In this document: positions 15,265-21,998 of the stretch, one piece after another | Layout of the letters: each line of letters opens with the position of its first letter | Numbering within the stretch: the stretch's first letter is position 1 | Source of the DNA: Clostridium sp. UBA4108 | GTDB lineage: Bacteria; Bacillota; Clostridia; Clostridiales; Clostridiaceae | DNA length: 21,998 nt | Direction of reading: 5' to 3' | Assembly: GCA_002381695.1 (NCBI GenBank) | Contig: DFXM01000033.1 | Coordinates: forward strand, 1 to 21,998 | Made by a program: the position numbers and the translations under genes | The notes under the pieces: generated by a model | Told to the model about the DNA's origin: nothing | The model's database searches: none | What the model saw: the letters and a program-made list of their open reading frames with translations, nothing else

Positions 15265-16533
15265 ATGAAGAAAAATATTCTTATTATAGTTATTATGCTA
15301 ATAACTTCTGGACTTTATATAACAGGGTGTAATAAAAATGAGAACAAAGTAGAGAAAATAGTTATAGAACAAGACGTAACTCAAAAAGTAGAAAGTGATT
15401 ATAAGGTTCAAGCTGAAAAAGTAGATTTGAAGCTAGATCAAGGGGATTTTTTTGAACCTAGTTTTTATTATGAAGGAAAGGTACATGGATATATCAGTAA
15501 AGGGTTAGGAAAAATTAGTGGAACCCCAACCACGGCTCATCCTATAGAGGGACATATGAAGAATCGTATATACTCAGTAGATGGTAATAATAGATTAAGT
15601 GAAACAACTAAAAGGGTAGTAGCTCCTATGTATAACAGCAAGTTTATAGGCTATGAACGAGGAAACAGTAGTAAGTTGCTAAGTATAGATTACACAAAAG
15701 AGGATCAGGTTAAAGAAGAGGCTTTATTCCAAAGGTCAATTGGTGAGAGAAAATATATTGCGAATGCATATCATATGCAATACATTGAAAATAATGAGAA
15801 TTATGTATATTTTATAAGTTACGGCAGTGATAAAAATTATATATGTGTGTACGATAATTCGAATAAAATCCTCTATGATAAAGAAGTAGAAAAAGGAGAG
15901 GAATTTCAATTAATTTATGTAGAATCCTTAAAATCATTAATGGCCATAGATAATCATAAGGGAATAATATATAAGGTTAAATTAGAACAAGAAAAAATTC
16001 ATTTAGAACAGTATATTAATCTTGATATAGCTACGGGAGATGAGACAGAACAAGTATATGGAAAAATTATAAATAATAGTGAAATATTAATTATAAAGAA
16101 TAAACTTTTTAATAAAGATTATGTCCATAATATTTACAGGGGCTATGCCACTGAAAGTATTATGAGGTTTAATTTTAAAACTAAGGAGCTTAAAACCTTA
16201 TTTGAGCCTCCAAAAGATAGTTTTTTCAATACACAATATTTAGGGAATTTTGTATTTGTATTAGAAGAATTTGAAGTTAAGGAGGATATTATGATTCCCA
16301 AATTCAGATATATTGAAGTATTAGAGGAAGATAGCATAAAACTTCTATTTAAGGAATCTATTGAGGATGAATGGAAAACTGGATACGAAAGTATCAGCAC
16401 AGCTGTTGTAAATGAGACAGGAAATGAAATATTTTTAAAAACAGAATTGACAAAGGAAGAAGATAATATAGAAACCAGTGTGGATGCTATTTATAAAAGA
16501 TACACTATTCAGAGAAATACGCCGAAGGCATAG
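15265..16533 (+). CDS. Lipoprotein of unknown function, divergent paralogue 3, altered end
   Basis: A 422-residue predicted lipoprotein, more distant than the first two. AGGAGGG lies six bases before the ATG. The lipobox is ITGC with Cys22. It keeps the order of blocks: EKIVIEQDVTQ, GDFFEPSFYYEGKVHG, IYSVDGNNR, FNFKTKELKTLFE and SVDAIYKRY. The last residues differ: where paralogues 1 and 2 end RYIIEE, this one ends RYTIQRNTPKA. The extra codons and stop come from the palindromic repeat cluster starting at about 16510. The tail has probably been replaced by repeat insertion, perhaps harmlessly. It is 69 bases after paralogue 2 without a terminator, so likely the last gene of the operon. Confidence 0.9.
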   Translation: MKKNILIIVIMLITSGLYITGCNKNENKVEKIVIEQDVTQKVESDYKVQAEKVDLKLDQGDFFEPSFYYEGKVHGYISKGLGKISGTPTTAHPIEGHMKNRIYSVDGNNRLSETTKRVVAPMYNSKFIGYERGNSSKLLSIDYTKEDQVKEEALFQRSIGERKYIANAYHMQYIENNENYVYFISYGSDKNYICVYDNSNKILYDKEVEKGEEFQLIYVESLKSLMAIDNHKGIIYKVKLEQEKIHLEQYINLDIATGDETEQVYGKIINNSEILIIKNKLFNKDYVHNIYRGYATESIMRFNFKTKELKTLFEPPKDSFFNTQYLGNFVFVLEEFEVKEDIMIPKFRYIEVLEEDSIKLLFKESIEDEWKTGYESISTAVVNETGNEIFLKTELTKEEDNIETSVDAIYKRYTIQRNTPKA

Positions 16534-16775
16534 AGAATTGGCTTCGTCAGAGAAGGGCAACTTGCAGTTCCAGAGAAGTATGCCAAAGGCATAGAGAATC
16601 GCTTCGCTAGAGAAGGGCAACCTGAGGTTGCAATTCACTGTGCCGATAGCATAATTCCCTGCGAGTAAAGTGAGCCCTTCCCAGTGAACGAAGTGAACCC
16701 TTCTCTGTGCCTATGGCACACTTATCTGCGACCATAGGTCGCAATTATCTAAATAAGTTACTCCATAATTTATTT
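16510..16775. repeat. Cluster of short palindromic repeats
   Basis: Two direct copies of a 61-base unit (16510-16570 and 16571-16631) each carry GCC-NNN-GGC, AGAGAA, CTTCG and GAAGGGCAAC. A further inverted copy spans about 16673-16720. Individual palindromes include TATGCC-AAA-GGCATA (16579-16593), TGTGCC-TAT-GGCACA (16706-16720) and GCGACC-ATA-GGTCGC (16728-16742). The cluster is more GC-rich than its surroundings. The tail 16741-16778 matches the repeat at the start of the window. The apparent small frame on the minus strand (16435-16638) is repeat-derived. The remaining bases to 16838 hold no gene. Confidence 0.8.
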
Positions 16776-16838
16776 AAAGGATTTATCCATAGGCGTGGTG
16801 AATAATTTAAGTAAAATACTTCAAAAGGTGGGACATAT

Positions 16839-17513
16839 ATGGAGAAGAGAATATTAGTAGTGGAGGATGAGTATTCAATCAATGATGTTTTAACCCTTGC
16901 TCTCATTGATGAGGGATATAAAGTTAAAAGTGTTTACGATGGTAAAAGTGCACTGGAGGAGATTGAGAGTTTTAAACCCAATCTTACCTTATTGGATGTT
17001 ATGCTCCCAGACATGGATGGATTTGAGATCTGTAAGGCCATAAGCCATAGAAATTTAGTGATTATGATAACTGCTAGAGATAATATTTTTGATAGGATTG
17101 TGGGTTTGGAGTTAGGTGCAGATGATTATATAACCAAGCCCTTTGAAATAAGAGAGGTTCTTGTAAGAATAAAAACCATATTTAGAACCCTTCATAAGAA
17201 TAATGATAGAGAGGATATGAATAGACTAATACTCCCAGGAAATATTACTGTGGATTTGCAAGGGGAGAGAGTGTTTAAAGAGGATGAAGAAGTAGAGTTA
17301 AAGAGAAAAGAAGCAGCATTGTTTTTCTACTTAATCAATCATAGAAATAGAGTTTTATCTCGAGAGCAACTTCTAGAGAAAGTGTGGGGTTATGACTACT
17401 ATGGAGATACAAGGACGGTGGATGTCCATGTAAGAAGACTTAGAGAAAAATTAGATATGCCAGGAAATTCCCTTATAGAAACAGTATTCGGTACAGGCTA
17501 TGTGATGAGGTAG
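16839..17513 (+). CDS. OmpR/PhoB-family response regulator
   Basis: A 224-residue DNA-binding response regulator. AGGTGG lies about eight bases before the ATG. The receiver domain (about 1-115) has the acidic pair Glu9-Asp10, phospho-acceptor Asp53 in LLDVMLPD, Thr78 in ITAR, and Lys100 in YITKPF. The C-terminal winged helix (about 128-224) contains LSREQLLEKVWG, TRTVDVHVRRLREKL and the closing GTGYVMR typical of the family. The sensor kinase starts four bases downstream. Its targets are not known. The upstream lipoprotein operon is a candidate because of position, although the repeat cluster lies between. Confidence 0.96.
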   Translation: MEKRILVVEDEYSINDVLTLALIDEGYKVKSVYDGKSALEEIESFKPNLTLLDVMLPDMDGFEICKAISHRNLVIMITARDNIFDRIVGLELGADDYITKPFEIREVLVRIKTIFRTLHKNNDREDMNRLILPGNITVDLQGERVFKEDEEVELKRKEAALFFYLINHRNRVLSREQLLEKVWGYDYYGDTRTVDVHVRRLREKLDMPGNSLIETVFGTGYVMR

Positions 17514-17517
17514 AATC

Positions 17518-18963
17518 ATGATAAAAACAATTAAAGGAAAAATTACTTTAGGAGCTGGAATAACTAGTGTAATCACCTTAGTAATTATAAACTTAATAAT
17601 ATGGCAGGTATTTCAAAATAACTTAAAAACCTTTATTAAGGAAGATATGGACAAGACAAAGTCCATAGCGGTATCTGAAATAAAGAATTTATATTTAATG
17701 GATGAAGACCTATTTAAGGGAAGTAGTAACAATGAATTATGGAGGACATTAAATAATATTAGTAGACAGCATGAGGTATATATATCTATGGACTATGATA
17801 GGGAAGTGAATATAGAGTTTATAGGGACGCTACTAAATGATGAGGAGAGGAAAAACATCCTTCAGGATAGTAATAAAAAAACCTCGTTATTATACATAAG
17901 TAAAGGTAATATTACCAGTGAACAGAGAGGATTTTATGGGACGTTTGCCTATCCAATGTATATAGAAATGAATTATATAGGTACCTTAGTGTTTCAAAAG
18001 GATTATTTAAAACAATATGAAGATTATACAAATCTTATAGAAAGAGTTATAGCTATTGAGGGAGCTTTGTTTTTAATAATGGTTTTTGTGGTATATTTAC
18101 TGCTTAAAAATACTACAAAACCGCTAGCTACCTTAAAAGCTAACATGGCCCATATAGGAGAAGGGGATTTTTCACATCGATTAGAAGTTAAGAGAAATGA
18201 TGAGATTTCATCTCTTATTAAGCATTTTAATAGTATGCAGCATAAGATAATAGGGCAAATGGAGCAGTTACATTCAGAGAAGAAAAAAATAGAAGAGCTA
18301 GAGAGAAGTTCTAGAGAATTCTTTGATTATGCCACCCATGAACTTAAGACACCACTAACAGCTATTATAGGTTATGGTGAGCTTTTACAAAAGGGGAATT
18401 TAAAAGAAGAGGATAAAAAAAGAGCCTATGAAAGAATCAAGCTAGAGGGAAATAGATTGAAAACCATGGTACAAAACATGTTAGTAGTAGCTAAAGGTAG
18501 GAAGGAAGAATCAAAAATACAAGAGGGGTTTAGTATAACAGAAGTTTTAAAAGAAATTATTGATGAATATAATCTTATATTCGAGAAAATAGGGATACAG
18601 ATAGGGTTAAAAGAGGAAGAACTCATAGTACAGGGAGTAAAGGAAGAACTTAGAACCGTCATATTAAATCTCATAGATAATGGGGTTAAGTATAGCTTAG
18701 ATGGAAGAGTTAATATAGGGGTGAATGGAAACGAAGGAATAATAATCATAGAAAACAGATGTGGCGCTATACCTATGGAGGTTAAAGAGAACCTATTTAA
18801 ACCCTTTGTAAAATATAACTATGGAGATAACACTAAAGTGAGCTCAGGCCTTGGATTATTTATATGTAAGGAACTTATGGAGAAAAATAATGGAACTATT
18901 GAGTATACGGTGAGTGATGAAAAGATAAAATTCATACTAACTTTTATGAGAGATAATATTTAA
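17518..18963 (+). CDS. Sensor histidine kinase
   Basis: A 481-residue membrane kinase partner of the response regulator. GAGGTAG at the end of the preceding gene provides the ribosome site. Membrane segments lie at about 13-33 and 176-197, enclosing an extracellular sensor of about 140 residues. A HAMP linker (about 198-250) and a short coiled coil follow. The dimerisation domain has phosphorylated His274 in YATHELKTP. The ATPase domain has the N box NLIDNGVKYS (384-393) and the G2 box SSGLGLF (442-448). The usual Asp of the G1 box is replaced in IENRCGAIP (411-419), a variant also seen in other Firmicutes kinases with NxG-type boxes, so activity is still likely. The signal is unknown; an envelope cue is plausible. 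Confidence 0.96.
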   Translation: MIKTIKGKITLGAGITSVITLVIINLIIWQVFQNNLKTFIKEDMDKTKSIAVSEIKNLYLMDEDLFKGSSNNELWRTLNNISRQHEVYISMDYDREVNIEFIGTLLNDEERKNILQDSNKKTSLLYISKGNITSEQRGFYGTFAYPMYIEMNYIGTLVFQKDYLKQYEDYTNLIERVIAIEGALFLIMVFVVYLLLKNTTKPLATLKANMAHIGEGDFSHRLEVKRNDEISSLIKHFNSMQHKIIGQMEQLHSEKKKIEELERSSREFFDYATHELKTPLTAIIGYGELLQKGNLKEEDKKRAYERIKLEGNRLKTMVQNMLVVAKGRKEESKIQEGFSITEVLKEIIDEYNLIFEKIGIQIGLKEEELIVQGVKEELRTVILNLIDNGVKYSLDGRVNIGVNGNEGIIIIENRCGAIPMEVKENLFKPFVKYNYGDNTKVSSGLGLFICKELMEKNNGTIEYTVSDEKIKFILTFMRDNI

Positions 18964-18988
18964 AAAAGAGAGCTGAGTTTTATCTTGA

Positions 18989-19032
18989 GGCTTTGTTTTA
19001 ATATAGTGTTGATAATGAACTACATATAATTA
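18989..19032 (+). repeat. Gene-end repeat, copy B
   Basis: GGCTTTGTTTTAATATA followed by GTTGATAATGAACTACATAT, matching copies at 6717 and 21959. It lies 26 bases after the kinase stop. A partly inverted partner (AATAATATATAGTTC ... CCAAC) is at about 19126-19150, so B may be one arm of a decayed inverted-repeat element of about 145 bp. I see no good terminator between the kinase gene and the convergent gene ending at 19237. Confidence 0.6.
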
Positions 19033-19236
19033 ATCCAGATATGCATAAGTTCACCCATCAGGGTACAGGCAACTAGAGATTACTTTACTCTGTAGAAATC
19101 TAAGTTTACACTTAAACCGTTTCAAAATAATATATAGTTCTGAAACCAACAATCATTTAAGGCAAGGTCTATTTTAATAAATGGCTATGTCTTAATAGGG
19201 TATTACAAATCGTATATTATTGAAGAGATGATAAAA

Positions 19237-20571
19237 TTAAATTAAATATTTTTCAATGGTATCCATAACTAGGGGGATACCTTTTTTTATTTTATCCTCA
19301 TTTGCTTTGCTAATACTTATTCTAAGATAGTTATTATTTTTATATTCTTTTAAAAAGCATTCACTGGTATCCAATAATTCTATATTTTTATCTTTTAATG
19401 AAGTTACTATTTTATTACATTTCAGATTATTTTCTGCATATATACATGAGAAGTAACCATAGTTAGGAACATTCCATTTTATTTTAGGATTATTATATTT
19501 TGATAGAGTTTCTTTTAAAAAAGCCAGCCTATGAGAATATAGTTTAATCATTTCTTTTTTATGTATATCAAACAATCCACTTTTTAAATATATTTCTAGA
19601 GCGCTTTGAGATAGTATGGGACTGTTCATATCCATCCATTTTTTATAATCTAAAAAAGTATTTATAATTAATTTAGGTAGTATGAGTAAGGCAATTCTTA
19701 ATCCAGGCATAAGAATTTTTGAGTAACTTTTTAAATAAATAACCATGGAAGAGGTATCATAGCAGAATAAGGGATCATTCTTTTTATCTAAATCTAAATC
19801 TGCCGAAATATCATCTTCTACAATATAAACATTGTATTTCTCGGCCATTTTAACAATAGCTTCCTTCTCTTGCCTGTTATAGGAAATTCCTGTGGGATTA
19901 TGAAATCTAGGAATAGTATAAAAAAATTTAATATTTCCATATTTAAATAACTTTTCTAATTCATTTAAATCTATTCCATCGAAACCTCTTTCGATTCCTA
20001 AAGTAGGGATATTATTTAGTTTTAGATATTTTATCATTCCATAATAGGTAGGCTGTTCAACCAGAATATTAGACTTATTATTTGGAAAGGGCATCATTGA
20101 CAATATATTAAATACTTGCTGAGAGCTTGAAGCAATAAGGATATTATCTGGCTTAGTAAATATCTGATATTGCTGCAAGTGGCTTGCGAGTGTATGTATC
20201 AAGGAATTCAATCCACGGGGATCTGAATAGGTAAATAGTGTATCTTTATACAGGTCCATAGATTTATTTAAGCAATGTTGAAAATTTTTATAGGGAAATG
20301 TCTTCGCATCTGGTACCCCTGATGAAAAATCAATGATGGAATCTATAGAAGGATTATTAGGAAAATCCTCTAATACATAGTATCCACTTTTAGGCAGTGA
20401 ATAAATAATGTGATCCTTCTCAAGCTCATCATAGGCCTTTAAAACCGTACCAACACTACAATTAAATAGTTGAGAAATAGCTCTAATAGAAGGTAATCTT
20501 TTTTTAGGCATAAAATTTCCTAAAGAAATTTCATCTTTAATATAGCTAACAATTTTCTCATACTTTAACAA
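19237..20571 (-). CDS. MocR-family regulator (GntR helix-turn-helix plus aminotransferase)
   Basis: A 444-residue regulator with a TTG start, supported by AAGGAG nine bases upstream. Residues 1-68 are a GntR winged helix (LPSIRAISQLFNCSVGTVLKAYDELEKDHIIY). Residues 75-444 form a type I aminotransferase fold: HNPTG (224-228), VEDD (251-254), PLP-binding Lys285 in SYSK, and Arg292 in GLRIALL. In characterised relatives (GabR, PdxR) this domain senses PLP and an amine or amino acid rather than catalysing transamination. The gene is divergent from the U32 peptidase. A perfect 12-bp palindrome at 20593-20604, upstream of its ribosome site, is a candidate operator. The effector and regulated pathway are not evident. 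Confidence 0.94.
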   Translation of the reverse strand: MLKYEKIVSYIKDEISLGNFMPKKRLPSIRAISQLFNCSVGTVLKAYDELEKDHIIYSLPKSGYYVLEDFPNNPSIDSIIDFSSGVPDAKTFPYKNFQHCLNKSMDLYKDTLFTYSDPRGLNSLIHTLASHLQQYQIFTKPDNILIASSSQQVFNILSMMPFPNNKSNILVEQPTYYGMIKYLKLNNIPTLGIERGFDGIDLNELEKLFKYGNIKFFYTIPRFHNPTGISYNRQEKEAIVKMAEKYNVYIVEDDISADLDLDKKNDPLFCYDTSSMVIYLKSYSKILMPGLRIALLILPKLIINTFLDYKKWMDMNSPILSQSALEIYLKSGLFDIHKKEMIKLYSHRLAFLKETLSKYNNPKIKWNVPNYGYFSCIYAENNLKCNKIVTSLKDKNIELLDTSECFLKEYKNNNYLRISISKANEDKIKKGIPLVMDTIEKYLI

Positions 20572-20592
20572 TTTTACTCACTCCTTTAGTTT

Positions 20593-20604
20593 TGTACTAG
20601 TACA
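20593..20604. promoter_or_regulatory. Candidate MocR operator palindrome
   Basis: TGTACTAGTACA is a perfect 12-bp inverted repeat between the divergent genes, 22 bases upstream of the TTG start of the MocR gene. A TATAAT-like -10 on the minus strand lies about 30 bases further upstream. Binding here would block transcription toward the regulator, which fits autoregulation known in the family. Confidence 0.5.
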
Positions 20605-20744
20605 GATGGTAATTATATTTCTTGATATCTAAATTATACTATAATAACATATACGTGTAATAGACTTTCATTTTCAATTAAGAAGGTATTAAAATCACAG
20701 ATATAAAATTTTATTTTTTAACATAAGATAAGGAGTGGTTAATT

Positions 20745-21971
20745 ATGAATAAGCCAGAGCTTTTAGCCCCAGCGGGAAATTTAGAAAAGCTTAAAACCGC
20801 TATAAATTTCGGAGCGGATGCAGTATATCTTGGTGGCAGTAAACTAAATTTAAGAGCAAATGCAGATAATTTTACCATTGATGAATTAAAAGAGGGAATT
20901 GAATTTGCACATTCTAGAGATAGAAAAGTTTATGTAACAGTAAATATAATGCCCCATGATGAAGATTTATTAGGAGTGGAGGATTATCTTAAGGAGCTAT
21001 ATGAAGTTGGAGCAGATGCAATACTTGTTGCAGATCCTGGAATTATTGCAACGGCAAAAGAGGTAGTACCAAACCTTGAAATACATCTAAGCACTCAAGC
21101 CAATTGTACGAACTATAAATCCGCTTCGTTTTGGCATAAAATGGGCGTTAAACGAGTAGTTACAGCAAGAGAAATGAGCCTTAAAGATCTTAAGCTACTA
21201 AAAGAAAACCTTCCTGAAAGCTGTGAAATAGAGACTTTTGTTCATGGTTCAATGTGCATGGCCTATTCAGGCAAATGTTTTTTATCAAATCATCTAACTG
21301 GAAGGGATGCAAATAGAGGAACCTGTGCACAACCATGTAGATATAAATATCATTTAGTTGAGGAAAGAGAATCTGGAGAACATCATAGAGTTAGCGAAGA
21401 TAGCAATGGAGTTTACATAATGAATTCCAATGATCTGTGCATGATTGAGCACATTCCGGAGTTGATAGAGTCAGGAATAGATTCTCTTAAAATCGAAGGA
21501 CGTATGAAAAGTTCATATTATGTTGCATCAGTAGTAAGTGCATATAGAAAAGCTATTGATAAGTATATGGAGGACCCTGAAAATTATGCCTTTGATCCAA
21601 AATGGATGGAATGTATTATGAAACCTAGCCATAGACCATATACTACAGGTTTCTATTTTGATGAAGAAATAAGGCAGCATTATGAAAGCTCATCCTATAT
21701 TCGTAATTCTGATGTTGTAGGCATTGTAAAGGCTTATGATGGTGAATCCGGGCTGGCAACAATAGAACAGAGGAATAAGGTATATGATGGAGATATGGTT
21801 GAAATATTGTCTCCAGGTAAGGATAACATAATGATAAAAATTAGAGACCTGAAGGACAAAAATGGTAAAAACATAAGCAGTGCCCCTTCAGCTCAAATGA
21901 TTTTCACAATGCAGTGTGATGAAAATCTAGAGATTGGAGATATATTAATTAAAAATCAGGCTTTGTTTTAA
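20745..21971 (+). CDS. Peptidase U32-family protein (tRNA/rRNA hydroxylation type)
   Basis: A 408-residue U32-family protein. AAGGAGTGG precedes the ATG by about six bases. It opens with ELLAPAGNLEKLKTAINFGADAVYLGG, the family start. The U32 signature is at 163-181 (ETFVHGSM, Cys171, Cys178), with further cysteines Cys194 and Cys198 in GTCAQPCRYKY. The four cysteines probably bind an iron-sulfur cluster, as in RlhA and the TrhP/YegQ/YrrO group that hydroxylate RNA bases. Despite the name, peptidase activity is doubtful for that group. The C-terminal beta-barrel part (after about 325) ends GDILIKNQALF. The final codons and stop are supplied by the gene-end repeat, but the length fits the family. 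Which RNA it would act on is not determinable here. Confidence 0.94.
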   Translation: MNKPELLAPAGNLEKLKTAINFGADAVYLGGSKLNLRANADNFTIDELKEGIEFAHSRDRKVYVTVNIMPHDEDLLGVEDYLKELYEVGADAILVADPGIIATAKEVVPNLEIHLSTQANCTNYKSASFWHKMGVKRVVTAREMSLKDLKLLKENLPESCEIETFVHGSMCMAYSGKCFLSNHLTGRDANRGTCAQPCRYKYHLVEERESGEHHRVSEDSNGVYIMNSNDLCMIEHIPELIESGIDSLKIEGRMKSSYYVASVVSAYRKAIDKYMEDPENYAFDPKWMECIMKPSHRPYTTGFYFDEEIRQHYESSSYIRNSDVVGIVKAYDGESGLATIEQRNKVYDGDMVEILSPGKDNIMIKIRDLKDKNGKNISSAPSAQMIFTMQCDENLEIGDILIKNQALF

Positions 21972-21998
21972 TATATTGTTGATAACGAACTATATATT
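21959..21998 (+). repeat. Gene-end repeat, copy C, running off the window
   Basis: GGCTTTGTTTTAATATATTG followed by TTGATAACGAACTATATATT, matching copies A and B. It supplies the last three codons (ALF) and the TAA of the U32 gene. Continues past the window. Confidence 0.7.

Noticed and set aside
16435..16638. 67-codon minus-strand frame overlapping the end of lipoprotein 3
   Set aside because: Its sequence comes from the tandem palindromic repeat units and the antisense of a real gene. It has no ribosome site.
16510..16775. CRISPR array
   Set aside because: There are only two direct units, with no constant spacers and repeats that are short palindromes in mixed orientation. No cas genes.
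18426..18749. 107-codon minus-strand frame inside the histidine kinase gene
   Set aside because: Antisense to the conserved kinase domains, with no start signals.
18763..18778. Inactive kinase because the G1-box Asp is absent
   Set aside because: N, G2 and His motifs are intact and NxG-type G1 variants occur in working Firmicutes kinases.

Overview
The window is very AT-rich and has strong AGGAGG-type ribosome binding sites, short intercistronic gaps and Firmicutes gene families (BlaI/BlaR-type regulator, MocR regulator, U32 peptidase, long-form PRPP synthetase, DUF3888-like secreted protein). This points to a chromosomal region of a Clostridium-like member of the Clostridia. I see no rRNA, tRNA, CRISPR array, phage gene or intact transposase.

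Layout. 1-1103: end of a palindromic repeat, a small secreted DUF3888-like protein and a convergent small membrane-anchored protein, separated by a hairpin terminator. 1328-2482: PRPP synthetase, followed immediately by a roughly 230-bp inverted-repeat element. 2863-5665: self-contained BlaI/BlaR-like operon with an elaborate palindromic promoter/operator and its own terminator; the sensor part looks like a beta-propeller rather than a penicillin-binding domain. 5856-7430: membrane-anchored metallophosphoesterase and a cysteine-rich hypothetical, each with its own promoter. 7431-8371: nearly 1 kb without an intact gene, holding a promoter plus ribosome site with only six codons, strong terminators, a 158-bp MITE-like element and a small ORF; it looks like a decayed region. 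8372-11458: a 1028-residue protein with an N-terminal GNAT acetyltransferase domain and a very long beta-rich remainder. 11576-12022: convergent small secreted protein, whose upstream region contains a switch-like structured element. 12496-16533: three tandem paralogous lipoproteins of unknown function. 16510-16775: dense cluster of short GC-richer palindromes that has replaced the end of the third lipoprotein gene. 16839-18963: OmpR-type response regulator and histidine kinase. 19237-20571: MocR-type (GntR plus aminotransferase) regulator on the minus strand, divergent from a U32 peptidase (20745-21971), with a perfect palindrome in the shared intergenic region.

How the genes may work together. 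The lipoproteins and the two-component system are plausible envelope-sensing partners, and the BlaRI-like pair is a second independent envelope or signal-sensing module. The most distinctive sequence-level theme is that several families of short non-coding repeats lie exactly at gene 3' ends, overlapping or supplying stop codons (prs, the 594-1103 gene, the third lipoprotein, the U32 gene). I did not find a convincing complete new system. The best candidates for novelty are the GNAT fusion protein, the propeller-type BlaR sensor, the triplicated lipoproteins next to the two-component system, the switch-like element near 12.1 kb, and the gene-end repeats.
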